Positions 50,178 to 59,816 of a stretch of DNA of 64,000 bases are shown one piece after another (positions within the stretch are counted from its first letter, which is position 1; each line of letters starts with the position of its first letter). The position numbers and the translations under genes were made by a program. The DNA is from Heterostelium album PN500. Lineage: Eukaryota; Evosea; Eumycetozoa; Acytosteliales; Acytosteliaceae. The stretch spans positions 682,001-746,000 of the forward strand of contig NW_008805090.1 in assembly GCF_000004825.1 (NCBI RefSeq), given 5' to 3'. The notes beneath the pieces are model-generated. The model made no database searches and had not been told where the DNA came from. It saw nothing but the letters and a program-made list of their open reading frames with translations.

Positions 50178-50720
50178 TTCTTTATCTATATATTGCAAAG
50201 CAATGAAATGAATTAAAGTGGTTTGCACAAAATTTAAAAGCTGTAAAACTATGTAATTTTTTGTCGGAGTAAATTTCAGATCAGTATTGTTTAATTAGAT
50301 AAAATAAAATTATTTTAAAATATAATAAAATATAAATCATGATTATTTATAAAGAGATATAACATAATTTTCTTTGAAAAGATTGAACAATTGTTTATTT
50401 AATACTTGATTTGTGAGTTATTCACTTGAGAATATCTTGAAAGAGATAGATCGAAGAGAATACTGAAGGTATCTGGTGAACTCGTGACAATTTAGCGACA
50501 AACTCTGTTTGTACTATGTTTTGAAGGACAACTAAGTATTCTAATACAGGGCATCATCCTGTATTTCAAATAAGAAAAGGTCAAATTTTTTTTTAAACAA
50601 AAATTTTCATACTTCTGCAGCGCTGACTAATTTGGACATCACTTTGATTGTTTTATTTTAATGCGCCATATGACATAAATTATAATATATAGATATAAAG
50701 AATACATATAGAAAACAATA
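50178..50720. other. Divergent intergenic region
   Basis: Between the coiled-coil gene start (-) and the one-TM microprotein start (+). AT-rich, with a slightly less AT-rich part at 50440-50560. No gene recognised. Confidence 0.5.
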
Positions 50721-50924
50721 ATGATAACACCATTTCATCAACAAAGAAAAGCAGGTAATACAAAGATCTTGGTTGGTCTGTTAGTGTTCTCGGCAGGTGT
50801 TTACTTTACATCGATGTGGCGTATGGGTCAAAACGATTTCAAAGATATCAATGACTTTGGTTTCCCTGTGGAAGAGGATAAATCTAAACTACAAAAGAGA
50901 CCAAGAGGTTCTGGTTCATCATAA
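50721..50924 (+). CDS. Single-pass membrane microprotein
   Basis: 67 residues, single exon. A basic N-terminus (MITPFHQQRKAGNTK), one hydrophobic span (ILVGLLVFSAGVYFTSMW) and a charged C-terminus ending KLQKRPRGSGSS. The short, basic-flanked single helix looks like a small mitochondrial inner-membrane assembly factor or a SMIM-type protein, but no family is recognised. The ATG sits in a good A-rich context after a TATA-rich stretch. Confidence 0.6.
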   Translation: MITPFHQQRKAGNTKILVGLLVFSAGVYFTSMWRMGQNDFKDINDFGFPVEEDKSKLQKRPRGSGSS

Positions 50925-51470
50925 TCCTAAATCAAATATATATATAAATTTGTATGTAGATGTATTTTTTAAATTAGATTCACATTAATATTCATCATTT
51001 CAATTCATTACCTTATAATAAACTAACAACAGATTCATATATATCTAATAGTTTAAAATATAAATAATCATAATAATAATAATAATAATACAATCAAACA
51101 AAACGAAAGAATATATAAAAATATAACTAAATTTCACAGTTGTTTATCAATCTATTGATAATAGTATGTAAAGTGGAGGTAAATCATTATTATAATAATT
51201 TATCTAATAAAATAATAAAATATCAAATCTTGATTGTTTTATAACAATTCGAATAGTAGTAGATCAATAGTCTTTGTTAGGAAATAAGAGATCATATCTT
51301 GATATCAAGCGAAACGTTTGAAATGGATCATATCTATAGGCCTATAGTTCACAACACACATGTCGTTTTAAATCAATAACAACAACTAAACAATACATAG
51401 AAACTTTATTTATATTTATATTTTAATTATTAATGTACATTAATTGATTTCATTCTTAAAAGAATACTCT
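50925..51470. other. Convergent intergenic region
   Basis: AT-rich spacer between the microprotein stop and the Cys-rich gene stop, with an AAT run near 51074-51089. No gene seen. Confidence 0.55.
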
Positions 51471-51824
51471 TTATAATGTTGGCTTTAAAAAAAAAGCATT
51501 GTTCTCTACTAATTGACGCCATGCGGTGTTACTGACATCGTCAAAAGTCGCCCATCCTGAATTCTCTCCATTAAAAAGTGTTGTGAGTTCAGATATCGAT
51601 AAGCTATTCTTTAGTAGTCCATTGGAAGCGTCGTTCACTGCTAATTTTGTATAGGATGTCCAGATAGATTCACATTCGTCACACATCAAGATCATATTGT
51701 CACATATGAGACTATCAGAGGTACCACTTGGTGTAATTGAAAATACATAACAACACCCGCCATTACATATTCTACACATTGTCTCCTCTATTTTTGCCCA
51801 TTCTTCCTGCGAATATGTAACCAT
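51471..51824 (-). CDS. Small Cys-rich protein, hypothetical
   Basis: 117 residues, single exon. Two Cys pairs, CRIC near residues 17-20 and CDEC near 48-51, with more Cys between, suggest a zinc ribbon. The C-terminus carries aromatic and hydrophobic blocks (SGWATFDDVSNTAWRQLVEN). Codon use is coding-like throughout. No family recognised. The compact single-exon form would fit acquisition from bacteria, but nothing else supports that. The start at 51824 is the first ATG after in-frame stops. Confidence 0.6.
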   Translation of the reverse strand: MVTYSQEEWAKIEETMCRICNGGCCYVFSITPSGTSDSLICDNMILMCDECESIWTSYTKLAVNDASNGLLKNSLSISELTTLFNGENSGWATFDDVSNTAWRQLVENNAFFLKPTL

Positions 51825-52374
51825 TTATAAATTTGTTTGTTTGTTTGTTTCTGGACTTCTGTCTCCATTCTATTTATTCTGCTCGTTTTGAGAAATTGTT
51901 GGGATTCAATCAATTTCATAAAAATTGTTAAAAGATAATCAAATGGTTGGTTTATTAATAAATCAAGATCATGATATATTAACAAAACTCATAAACAATT
52001 TCAGATAATAAATCTAACAATAAATAAGATTAAAGATATAAGTTTTTGCTGTTTATTTCAAACATTTACATTTTTTTTGTTGTATTTACTAACTTATTAT
52101 TATTATTATTGTTGTTATTGTTATGATTTATTATTATTGATTGCTTTGTTAGTCAGTTAACAAATTGTTTGTTTCCTTTCAGTTTATAACTAGTTTTAAT
52201 AAATTTATAATTTGCTGTTGCTGTTTTGTTGATATGTATAGTAGGTATGATTGATGTAAGTTTTTAAAAAAAAAAAAAGAAATTATATAAAAAAAGTAGA
52301 GCGATGACTATACATCTCTCTTTCTCGTTTTTAGTTTTATATTATTATTATTACTATTGACTAATTAAATTAAA
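51825..52374. other. Intergenic, no gene seen
   Basis: Spacer between the Cys-rich gene start and the V-ATPase e subunit stop, with ATT/GTT-rich runs at 52095-52140. An overlapping frame at 51788-51985 looks like chance. Confidence 0.55.
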
Positions 52375-53087
52375 TTATTTTCCCTCTGGTACATTTTGTT
52401 GTTGTGGCTCTGGTACTGCCATTGGATTCATTTGTGACATGAAACAGAAAATCCATCTATATTTATAATTGATATATTAAATAAAAGTAATTTGATTAGT
52501 AATGCAATTAGCTATTGTCATTATTCTTATAAATTCAATCATAACAATCGTATATAAACATAACAAAACATAACATAACATCACATAACTATTGTATATT
52601 AAACAATGATTATTCATGTATATTCCAATTAGATTTATCGAAATCTATTTATCTATATCTGTTATCAACTATCTTTTATCTGTAACTACTATCTATTTAA
52701 AGTGATTGTATTGAATTATAACATTGTTTCTCTCTTTCTCTTTGATGTTATTATCTGTACTGCAATGTTTATCATCTATGTTATGATTATCTATGTTATG
52801 TTTTGCTTGATAGTGATGTTTGATCTTATTGTTTTGTTTGTAATTTGTTGAAACCTACAATAACCAACAACATGTAACAGTAGTCATAATAGCAACACGG
52901 CAAAGTCTATAAAGAAAAGATTAACATGTTAATATCTATAATCTAATATCTAATACTTTATAGAATGAATGAAAGAAACATACGCTTTATCCTTTACATA
53001 AAATGGGTAGATTGATAAAAGTAGACCAACACCAAAGTAAATGGCGGTGACCATACCGATCATTGAAGAATCGCTCATTTTCGACAT
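52375..53087 (-). CDS. ATP6V0E: V-type ATPase V0 subunit e
   Basis: Exons (minus) 53087-52984, 52906-52859, 52456-52375; 77 residues, the family length. Subunit e is a two-helix membrane protein of the V0 proton channel. The first helix is MIGMVTAIYFGVGLLLSIYP; the second lies in RVAIMTTVTCCWLLWIFCFM followed by SQMNP, matching the human [25 protein letters not shown] region. The middle exon is only 48 bases, so the gene leaves no long open frame. D. discoideum depends on V-ATPase in its contractile vacuole and endosomes. It is divergent from an RNASEK-type gene. Confidence 0.92.
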
Positions 53088-54593
53088 CTTTATATATTTG
53101 TATGTGTGTGTATGTGTAATTTAGATATAAAAATAAAATAAAATAAATAAATAGAAAAAAAAACTTTATTGATCAATAATTTCTTTACAAAAAAAAAAAC
53201 TAAAACTAATTTAATAATATGAAAAGAAAGTAAAGTACTGATATCGCTGCACGCTCAACAACACAATAATGCTTGGATGGAATGAAAGGATAGTAGGATT
53301 CTAAAAAAAATTTGAAAAAATTCTTTTTTTTTTTTTGTGCAAAATAAAACTGAAAAAATATTTATTTAAAAAAAAATGAGCAGTAGTTTGAATAGTTGAA
53401 GGCAGTGTTTATTATTAATAAATATTAATATGGAGTGTGACGGATTTTATAATTTTCTTTTTTTTGCATGATATGTTTCAAAAATCTCAAACAAAAATTT
53501 TCTTCCCTGGCAAACAAAAAAAACAACCACCAAAAAAAAATTCACACACAATTATTTTTATTTTATTGTTTTTTTTTTTAGGCAATCAGAATTTTCTTAC
53601 CAGGTCGCCCGAGTAAGAGCGCCTGGCATTTTTCACTCATTAAAAAAAAATATGAAAAAGAAGGATTTTTTTTTTTAACGTTGGTCTGCTTCAAACCACA
53701 ATATCAAAATAAAAACAAAAAAAAATTGAAAAAATTCTCTATCTATTTCGAGCAGTGTTATTGTTTTTTTTTTTTTGAGCAATTAATATTATAAAAATAA
53801 GGCTTTATTGCTACGCATCCGTCTATCATACATACTACAACAACATAACAATATTAATTTAATTAACTATTGTTATTGTAAATCTAAATTTATTAAATTC
53901 ATTAAATACTCTATAGTTAAAGTGTTTTATTTACTTTATTTACAGGTAGGATAGCAAATCAAATCAAATCAAATCATCTTAATAGAATAACATAACAATA
54001 TAGCAAAATTTATAGTAGTAATAATCACAAGATAAATAAAACAGAATATAGACATAAGAATAGACTCAGAAATTAGTTAGTTATAAAAAACAAACACAAC
54101 AAAAAGAGATTCTACATTGATTATAGATAACATGATAGATGCTTAATATTTTGGATTAAACTTTATCATTTCGAACAAATCAATAACAAAGATCGATTTT
54201 TCTATCAATTAAGACAATTGATCTTATATCAAAGATGTTTTATAATACATTTTATTGTTCAAGACCGAAACATATGTGGAGCAGAAAATGAATCTTAAGA
54301 AATTGAAAAAAAATTAAAAATAAAAAAATGATAGATAACAATAGAACAATAGTTACCTAAAAGATGAATCAGAATAGTTAGAATAGTTATAGTTTAGGAT
54401 AAATAGATAGAGAGATAGATATTTGTTATAATTCATTCAAATAAAAGTGTACATATCAAACTAATTTTATTATCTCTCTCTTCACATTTTAATAATATAG
54501 GGTTACATACAGACATAAACAAGTGCTGTTTATTTGAAATTGTATCAACAACAACAATATTTATAAATTATAATATATAGTAGATAGATAAAC
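53088..54593. promoter_or_regulatory. Divergent upstream region of two V0 subunit genes
   Basis: 1.5 kb between the starts of V0 subunit e (-) and the RNASEK homologue (+). It holds no recognisable gene. Contents are A/T homopolymers, a (CAAAT)n-like run at 53958-53976 and a GC-richer hairpin at 53596-53626. Co-regulation of the pair from here is inferred from layout only. Confidence 0.5.
53596..53626. other. GC-rich hairpin with alternative pairing
   Basis: CCAGG-T-CGC (53600-53608) pairs with GCG-CCTGG (53619-53626), giving 8 bp with one bulged T and a 10-base loop. In addition CTTAC (53596-53600) can pair with GTAAG (53613-53617), which would exclude the first fold. It is isolated in very AT-rich DNA; role unknown. 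Confidence 0.55.
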
Positions 54594-55003
54594 ATGCCAA
54601 AGAAAGAAGGAGGTGTTTGTTCCCCAGGTGGAGCTTGTTATCAATTCCCATCACCAGGATGTTCGATGTGCTGTATGATTTTCTCATTGTTTGGTGTCAT
54701 TGGTTTGGTATGTACACTCAACTTTAAAGCATTGGAAATAATGTCATATTAATTAATCATCTCTATTTTATTTTTATTTTTTGAAACACACACACACACA
54801 TACAGTTGAGTATTGGAGGTCTTTTCAAGGATTCATATAAGAAGGCTGAAGGTGAAGATGCCTTAACTAGATCATCAGAGGAAGTCGCTCAAAAGGCTGC
54901 TTTCATTGGTGCTGCTATTTATGCTGGTGTTATTGCTCTTTGTTTTGGTTTGTTCCTTTGGAGAAAGTTCACCAACAAGAAACCAGAAGAAGACGATTTA
55001 TAA
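54594..55003 (+). CDS. RNASEK: RNASEK-type V-ATPase V0 subunit (subunit f)
   Basis: Exons 54594-54707 and 54806-55003; 103 residues. Homologue of animal ribonuclease kappa, found as a small V0 subunit in V-ATPase structures. Two membrane helices: CSMCCMIFSLFGVIGLLSIGGLF, interrupted by the intron, and AAFIGAAIYAGVIALCFGLFLWRKF, matching the human LAACGIVLSAWGVIMLIMLGIFF and CFIAAGLYLLLGGFSFCQVRL regions. The charged loop between them and the Lys/Glu tail also fit. The nuclease name is historical; a V-ATPase role is the better guess here. Confidence 0.85.
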
Positions 55004-55317
55004 ATAATTAAATAAGACCTTAATTAAAATAATAATAAACATAAATTAATAATAATAATAATAGCTAGTTAATCATATATTCATTTCCTGTCATTCATTC
55101 TCATTTAAAACTCTTTTCATTCTTTTCCCACATTCCAACCAACAATCAAACTCAACTCAATTCAAACTTAACTTTAGAAACTCAAAAGAAAAACAAAAAA
55201 AAGATAAATGTAGACTATATATAAAAATATAGACTAAATATATATATAATAAATTAATTTAATTTTAAATTATCTATTGTTTTTTGTTTGTTATTATTAC
55301 TATTAATTTGTGTTATT
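55004..55317. other. Convergent intergenic region
   Basis: Short spacer between the RNASEK homologue stop and the B-box/kelch stop. TC- and CA-rich patches at 55080-55200. No gene seen. Confidence 0.6.
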
Positions 55318-57117
55318 TTAGTTGGAAATAATACATGCTCCACACATCTCTCTTTGACAATTATCTTTGTTTTCCAGTAGAGGCGACCATTTGTTGCTTT
55401 CCACTGAGTAGACATGGTTTCCGAGTGTCTTTCCACCGAGGATGAAAATGTTGGCTTGATTTGAGTTGACTCTGTTGAAGAGAACTGAGAAAGACATTTT
55501 GATCTCTGTTGAGAATAGGATATGATCGAATTTACATTCCGTTCGGTAGTTATCTTTGGTACGAACATTAATTCTATAGAGATAGTTCTTGTAGAATAAA
55601 TACAATGTTTCTGTGAAGGCATCGAAACATAAAAACGATTGGGACATCATTATAGGGATATGGTAGCTATTGGAGATACATAACGAGAACTTTTGCCAGA
55701 GTGTCAGTTGCTTTTCACCTGCTATCGCATTGAATCTCCAGATACTATAGCCACGTGCATTATAACATCCATTAACTATATAGATATGTCCATTCGATTG
55801 GAAAACTTTCTTGATCGTATTGGGTGCAATTTGGTAGTGGAGAGTTGAATAGTTTTCGAATTTCCTAGTGGCTATGTTGAATCTATCGATTCTAGTTTGA
55901 TTGGGTGTCTTCTTGTTCTTATAGTTGTATCCTCCAATCAAATAGATATATTCGAAACCATCGTAACAAGCAAAGATATCCTCGCCTCCATCGACATCTT
56001 CAATCACTCCAAAGTGTTCCACCTCCATTGTCTTGGTTGAAATCATCTTGTAGCTCTTCAACTCGAACCCACCGAAAACATAGATATGGTCCAACGATGG
56101 ATCCGACACTATCGAGTTTGTTGTATGAACTCCTTTGAATGTTTCAATCGATTTCCTACTGCCATCTGCCAAGTTGAACAATGAGGACTCATTGTGTCCA
56201 AGTGTATAAATTGAAATACTATGTAGGTGAATCGATTTTTGAATGTTGTATTTCGCTTCTTCAATGTTTTTACTATTGGTTTTGATTGTAAAATTACATT
56301 TAACTTGACTATTACTATTGCTGTTGATAACTTTCCCACCAAGTGAATTATATTTGCTATTGAAATGGTGAATTAAATTTAGAATCGATTCTTCCAGAGT
56401 CCCACCGAGTTCGTTCTCATACTCATCGGTTCCATATCTACTAAAGATTGAATCTTTGTGGGTTTTCATAAACTCTGAATGACTATCAGACTTTTCTATC
56501 AGCGATACCAAAGTTTCCATATCTGATAGGTCGATTATTGGTTTTGAGTTGTAACTTTTGTAGTCATAATTATCCTCATGTTCGACCTCCTCGTCACTTA
56601 AACTTTCACTTCCTACACTTTCCACATCACTTTCCACTTTTTCTTCATTATTAATATTATTAATGTTTATAGATGTTCGTGTTTCCAAACATTTGTTGAT
56701 AAGTGTTTGTAAAGATTTTAACTCTTGGAATTGGTTGTCAATATCTTGTTTCACTATGGCAAGATCATTGTTTATTGGCAATCTTATTCTCGATTCCTCC
56801 AGGATGAGATAGTCGTGCAATGCTCTGAAATGGTCTGAAATGTCGGAGTTGATTTTTGTCAGAGATTCGTAGGAATGTGTTGCAACTTTCAATGATTTCC
56901 ATAAATGATTCATTCTTGAAATGAATTTATTGGAATTCGGATCTGCATCTAGTACTATTTCCTTCATAATTGTCGAAACACTTTGAAAACAATGACCTTT
57001 ATGTTTCATTTGCCACCCTTCCATACATTCTAAACATCCTACAAAGTTACAATCAAAGCATATATATTGTAATCTTTGATTGACATGTGTAGAACAAAAT
57101 ATTTCCATAATTTTCAA
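55318..57117 (-). CDS. B-box zinc finger / kelch-like protein
   Basis: Single exon, 599 residues. A B-box zinc finger at the N-terminus has the full ligand set (Cys8, His11, Cys20, Cys23, Cys28, Cys31, His39, His42). A helical, probably coiled-coil region with an acidic insert follows. The C-terminal half has kelch-like blades: HIYVFGGFELKSYK, YIYLIGGYNYKN, IYIVNGCYNARG, TLYLFYKNYLYR and IFILGGKTLGNHVYSV. The layout is TRIM-like without a RING, a type expanded in social amoebae. It has no catalytic residues; an adaptor role is likely. The start may be Met1 or Met4. Confidence 0.85.
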   Translation of the reverse strand: MKIMEIFCSTHVNQRLQYICFDCNFVGCLECMEGWQMKHKGHCFQSVSTIMKEIVLDADPNSNKFISRMNHLWKSLKVATHSYESLTKINSDISDHFRALHDYLILEESRIRLPINNDLAIVKQDIDNQFQELKSLQTLINKCLETRTSININNINNEEKVESDVESVGSESLSDEEVEHEDNYDYKSYNSKPIIDLSDMETLVSLIEKSDSHSEFMKTHKDSIFSRYGTDEYENELGGTLEESILNLIHHFNSKYNSLGGKVINSNSNSQVKCNFTIKTNSKNIEEAKYNIQKSIHLHSISIYTLGHNESSLFNLADGSRKSIETFKGVHTTNSIVSDPSLDHIYVFGGFELKSYKMISTKTMEVEHFGVIEDVDGGEDIFACYDGFEYIYLIGGYNYKNKKTPNQTRIDRFNIATRKFENYSTLHYQIAPNTIKKVFQSNGHIYIVNGCYNARGYSIWRFNAIAGEKQLTLWQKFSLCISNSYHIPIMMSQSFLCFDAFTETLYLFYKNYLYRINVRTKDNYRTECKFDHILFSTEIKMSFSVLFNRVNSNQANIFILGGKTLGNHVYSVESNKWSPLLENKDNCQREMCGACIISN

Positions 57118-57475
57118 ATATAATAATTATTATATAAATAAATTTATTTAAATATTTATATATATTTCTTAAAAGTAATCTAAATATTATATAATAATTT
57201 TTATAAATGTTATACAGGTTTTGTTTATAAATAGAAAAATGTAGGGGCACAATTTCTAATCCTGGTGGTGTATAATTTTTTTTGACCTTTCAAGAAAAAC
57301 AAAAAAATGGCTTTTAAATCAATTTTTTGATCATTTTTTTAGAAAACGTTTCTAACACCTGAGAAAACCAAGATATTATTAAATATCTCAAGAATTTTTT
57401 AAAAGATGGCACTAAAAAATATTTTAATTAATCATTTTGAATAATATAAAAATCATAGATACATGTAGATAATAA
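57118..57475. other. Divergent intergenic region
   Basis: Promoter-sized spacer between the B-box/kelch gene (-) and the beta-helix gene (+). Very AT-rich, with TATA-like stretches at 57130-57180. No gene seen. Confidence 0.55.
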
Positions 57476-59257
57476 ATGTTTAGATATTCAATTTTAATTT
57501 TTTTAATCATAATATATATAAATGTGAATGTAGTTTTTAGTCAGAGTATTATTATTGAAGATATCAATAGTAGTAGTAATAATAGAAATAGTTTAATAAT
57601 TGATTATGAAAGTTTTCAAAATCAAAATGTTGATGACAACCCTAGTTTGGAAAGTGAGATTGTGGAAATCTTGCTTTATGTAAATCTAAATTCAAATAAT
57701 CAATCAGAGAGATGTGGAGAATCTATGGAGGATAATATGGCATGTCCATCGATTGTGCAAGCCATTCAGATATACAATGATCTTTACTATCAACAGCTGG
57801 GAAATTCAAGTTTGCGGATCATTATGGCCGATGGCTACTATCGATCCTACCTAAACAGTGCGATGTCGTTGTTTGACATCAACATAACGATTGAATCACA
57901 ATCGAAATCCATAGAATCCGGTGTCACTATCGATCTGGAGGGCATTGTCAATTTCATCACTTTGGTCGAACCGGCATGGTCACCCGATAAGCTAAAGCAC
58001 CTGAACACAAGCATCCATTTGGAAGGTCTGAATATTATCAATGGATACACACCAATGGATGGCGGTGTCATCTATGTAAAAGTCTTTTTCACAAAGCTGT
58101 ACCTGACGTTGGTGGATTGCGTATTTAAGAATAACACTGCTGTGAGTTCTGCGGCGGTGTTGCATATTCGCATTGACTATCACAGCACCGTTATTGGCTA
58201 CGACAATCCGCCAGTTATCAATATTGACGGTTGCCGATTCCTCGGAAATTCAGCCAATGAGTTCACCGTTCTCTATAGCAATAATGGAAACGCCACTATT
58301 AGTAATTCCATATTTCAAGATAACTATACCTCTAGAAATGGAATAGTGTTTACTGGTGGGCGAGTTCAAATGTTTCAGTGTCTGTTCTTTAATAACACCG
58401 CAAATCAAATGACACTCTTTCTATTAAAGAATATGCTTGATACCGTTAGAATCGATGGAACGGAATTCATTGGAAACACCATTCAAAATACCAAAGTGCC
58501 TACTATTACACCGTCGATCATCGCTGCCATCGGTGCCCAAATACAGTTTTCTAATTGTTTGTTCGAATCCAATGTCAATGCATCTCAGGTGTTTCAAAGT
58601 GGATATCAAGCTGTTAAAAAAGGATCATCTACGTTTGACAATTGTACATTCAGTAACAACCGGGGTGATATCAAAGGTGCAGGAATCTATTCACTCCTAA
58701 CGAAACTCATTATTCAACACTCGACATTCAACAACAACAGTGGCTATCTCGGTTCACACATCTATGCATTCGACACGAAAGAGGTATCGATCAGCAACTC
58801 ATCGTTCACCAACAGTCCACCGAATACATTTGGATCGGGTCAATCGATTTACCTATTCAATATTAAAAATATGAATGTAAGCAACTGTAAGTTCGCAAAC
58901 AACGGACAAGCATCGATCTATTGTTACGACAGCTCGATCTACAGCTCAAACAACCAGTTGAACGAAAATGAACAACTCGTAAGATGCAATTCCCTGAAGA
59001 ATCGCACGAATCCCACTAGTTGTAGATTGTCAGGTCAGCAATCGACGTGTGATTCACACGGCTCTAGCACAGACGCATCACACGAACGACATCACAGTAA
59101 ACAATCTACGATTGGAGTGTACGCAATGACATCGATCGTCCTATTAATCTCAATCATCATCATACTTTCAATAGTAATAACACGATTTAGAAGAAGACAA
59201 AGAAGAAAAGCATATAAATCAATGATTGACTCTGAATATGATTATAATGACAATTAA
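57476..59257 (+). CDS. Type I membrane protein with parallel beta-helix ectodomain
   Basis: Single exon, 593 residues. Signal peptide (about 1-22, ending VVFS). A long ectodomain of repeated asparagine-ladder units (VDCVFKNNTA, DGCRFLGNSA, SNSIFQDNYT, DNCTFSNNRG, SNCKFANNGQ) predicts a pectin-lyase-like right-handed beta helix. A Ser/His-rich stalk follows, then one transmembrane helix (TSIVLLISIIIILSIVITRF) and a short basic tail (RRRQRRKAYK). Many N-x-S/T sites suggest heavy glycosylation. A family of such surface proteins occurs in dictyostelids; the function is unknown, and adhesion or recognition is a guess. Confidence 0.8.
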   Translation: MFRYSILIFLIIIYINVNVVFSQSIIIEDINSSSNNRNSLIIDYESFQNQNVDDNPSLESEIVEILLYVNLNSNNQSERCGESMEDNMACPSIVQAIQIYNDLYYQQLGNSSLRIIMADGYYRSYLNSAMSLFDINITIESQSKSIESGVTIDLEGIVNFITLVEPAWSPDKLKHLNTSIHLEGLNIINGYTPMDGGVIYVKVFFTKLYLTLVDCVFKNNTAVSSAAVLHIRIDYHSTVIGYDNPPVINIDGCRFLGNSANEFTVLYSNNGNATISNSIFQDNYTSRNGIVFTGGRVQMFQCLFFNNTANQMTLFLLKNMLDTVRIDGTEFIGNTIQNTKVPTITPSIIAAIGAQIQFSNCLFESNVNASQVFQSGYQAVKKGSSTFDNCTFSNNRGDIKGAGIYSLLTKLIIQHSTFNNNSGYLGSHIYAFDTKEVSISNSSFTNSPPNTFGSGQSIYLFNIKNMNVSNCKFANNGQASIYCYDSSIYSSNNQLNENEQLVRCNSLKNRTNPTSCRLSGQQSTCDSHGSSTDASHERHHSKQSTIGVYAMTSIVLLISIIIILSIVITRFRRRQRRKAYKSMIDSEYDYNDN

Positions 59258-59816
59258 CAACAAATTATAATAATCAGGTTCAGTTCAACCAAACCAACCA
59301 AACCAATCTTTTTATCACCAATAAATACTTTATAAAGTATATTTATTTTTTTAACATTATCACGCTAGCTTATCTATCCGATTGAAATTTTTGCAAAAAT
59401 TGAGTTACCTTTTTTGTTTTCGATCAAAGTCTTTATCAAAATTAAAAAAACATTAAAATGACAAAAAAATTTGATTTTTTTTTTTATTAGGGGTGGACAC
59501 CAAATCTGAGGTCAAGCTAATTAATTAAAATACTTATAACTGTTATGAAAGTAAACTAACAAATAATAATAATCATAATAAACATAAACAAAAACAAATC
59601 ACTTTGTTTCATTTAAAAAAAAATAGAATCACACACTTTTTATACAAAATATTGACAGTGTCACCAGATCAATTTCGAGGTAAACAATACTTGTTGTATT
59701 GGTTAAAAGAGTGAAGTGGTGATTCTATCAAGATAGATAGTGTATATTTATAGAGTCCTATAAAAGAGATATATAACTTTGTTAATCAGTTATAACAATA
59801 TATAAATATACAATAA
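59258..59816. other. Intergenic, no gene seen
   Basis: Spacer between the beta-helix gene stop and the WDR24 start. AT-rich with T runs at 59470-59485. Open frames are short and without coding bias. Confidence 0.55.
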
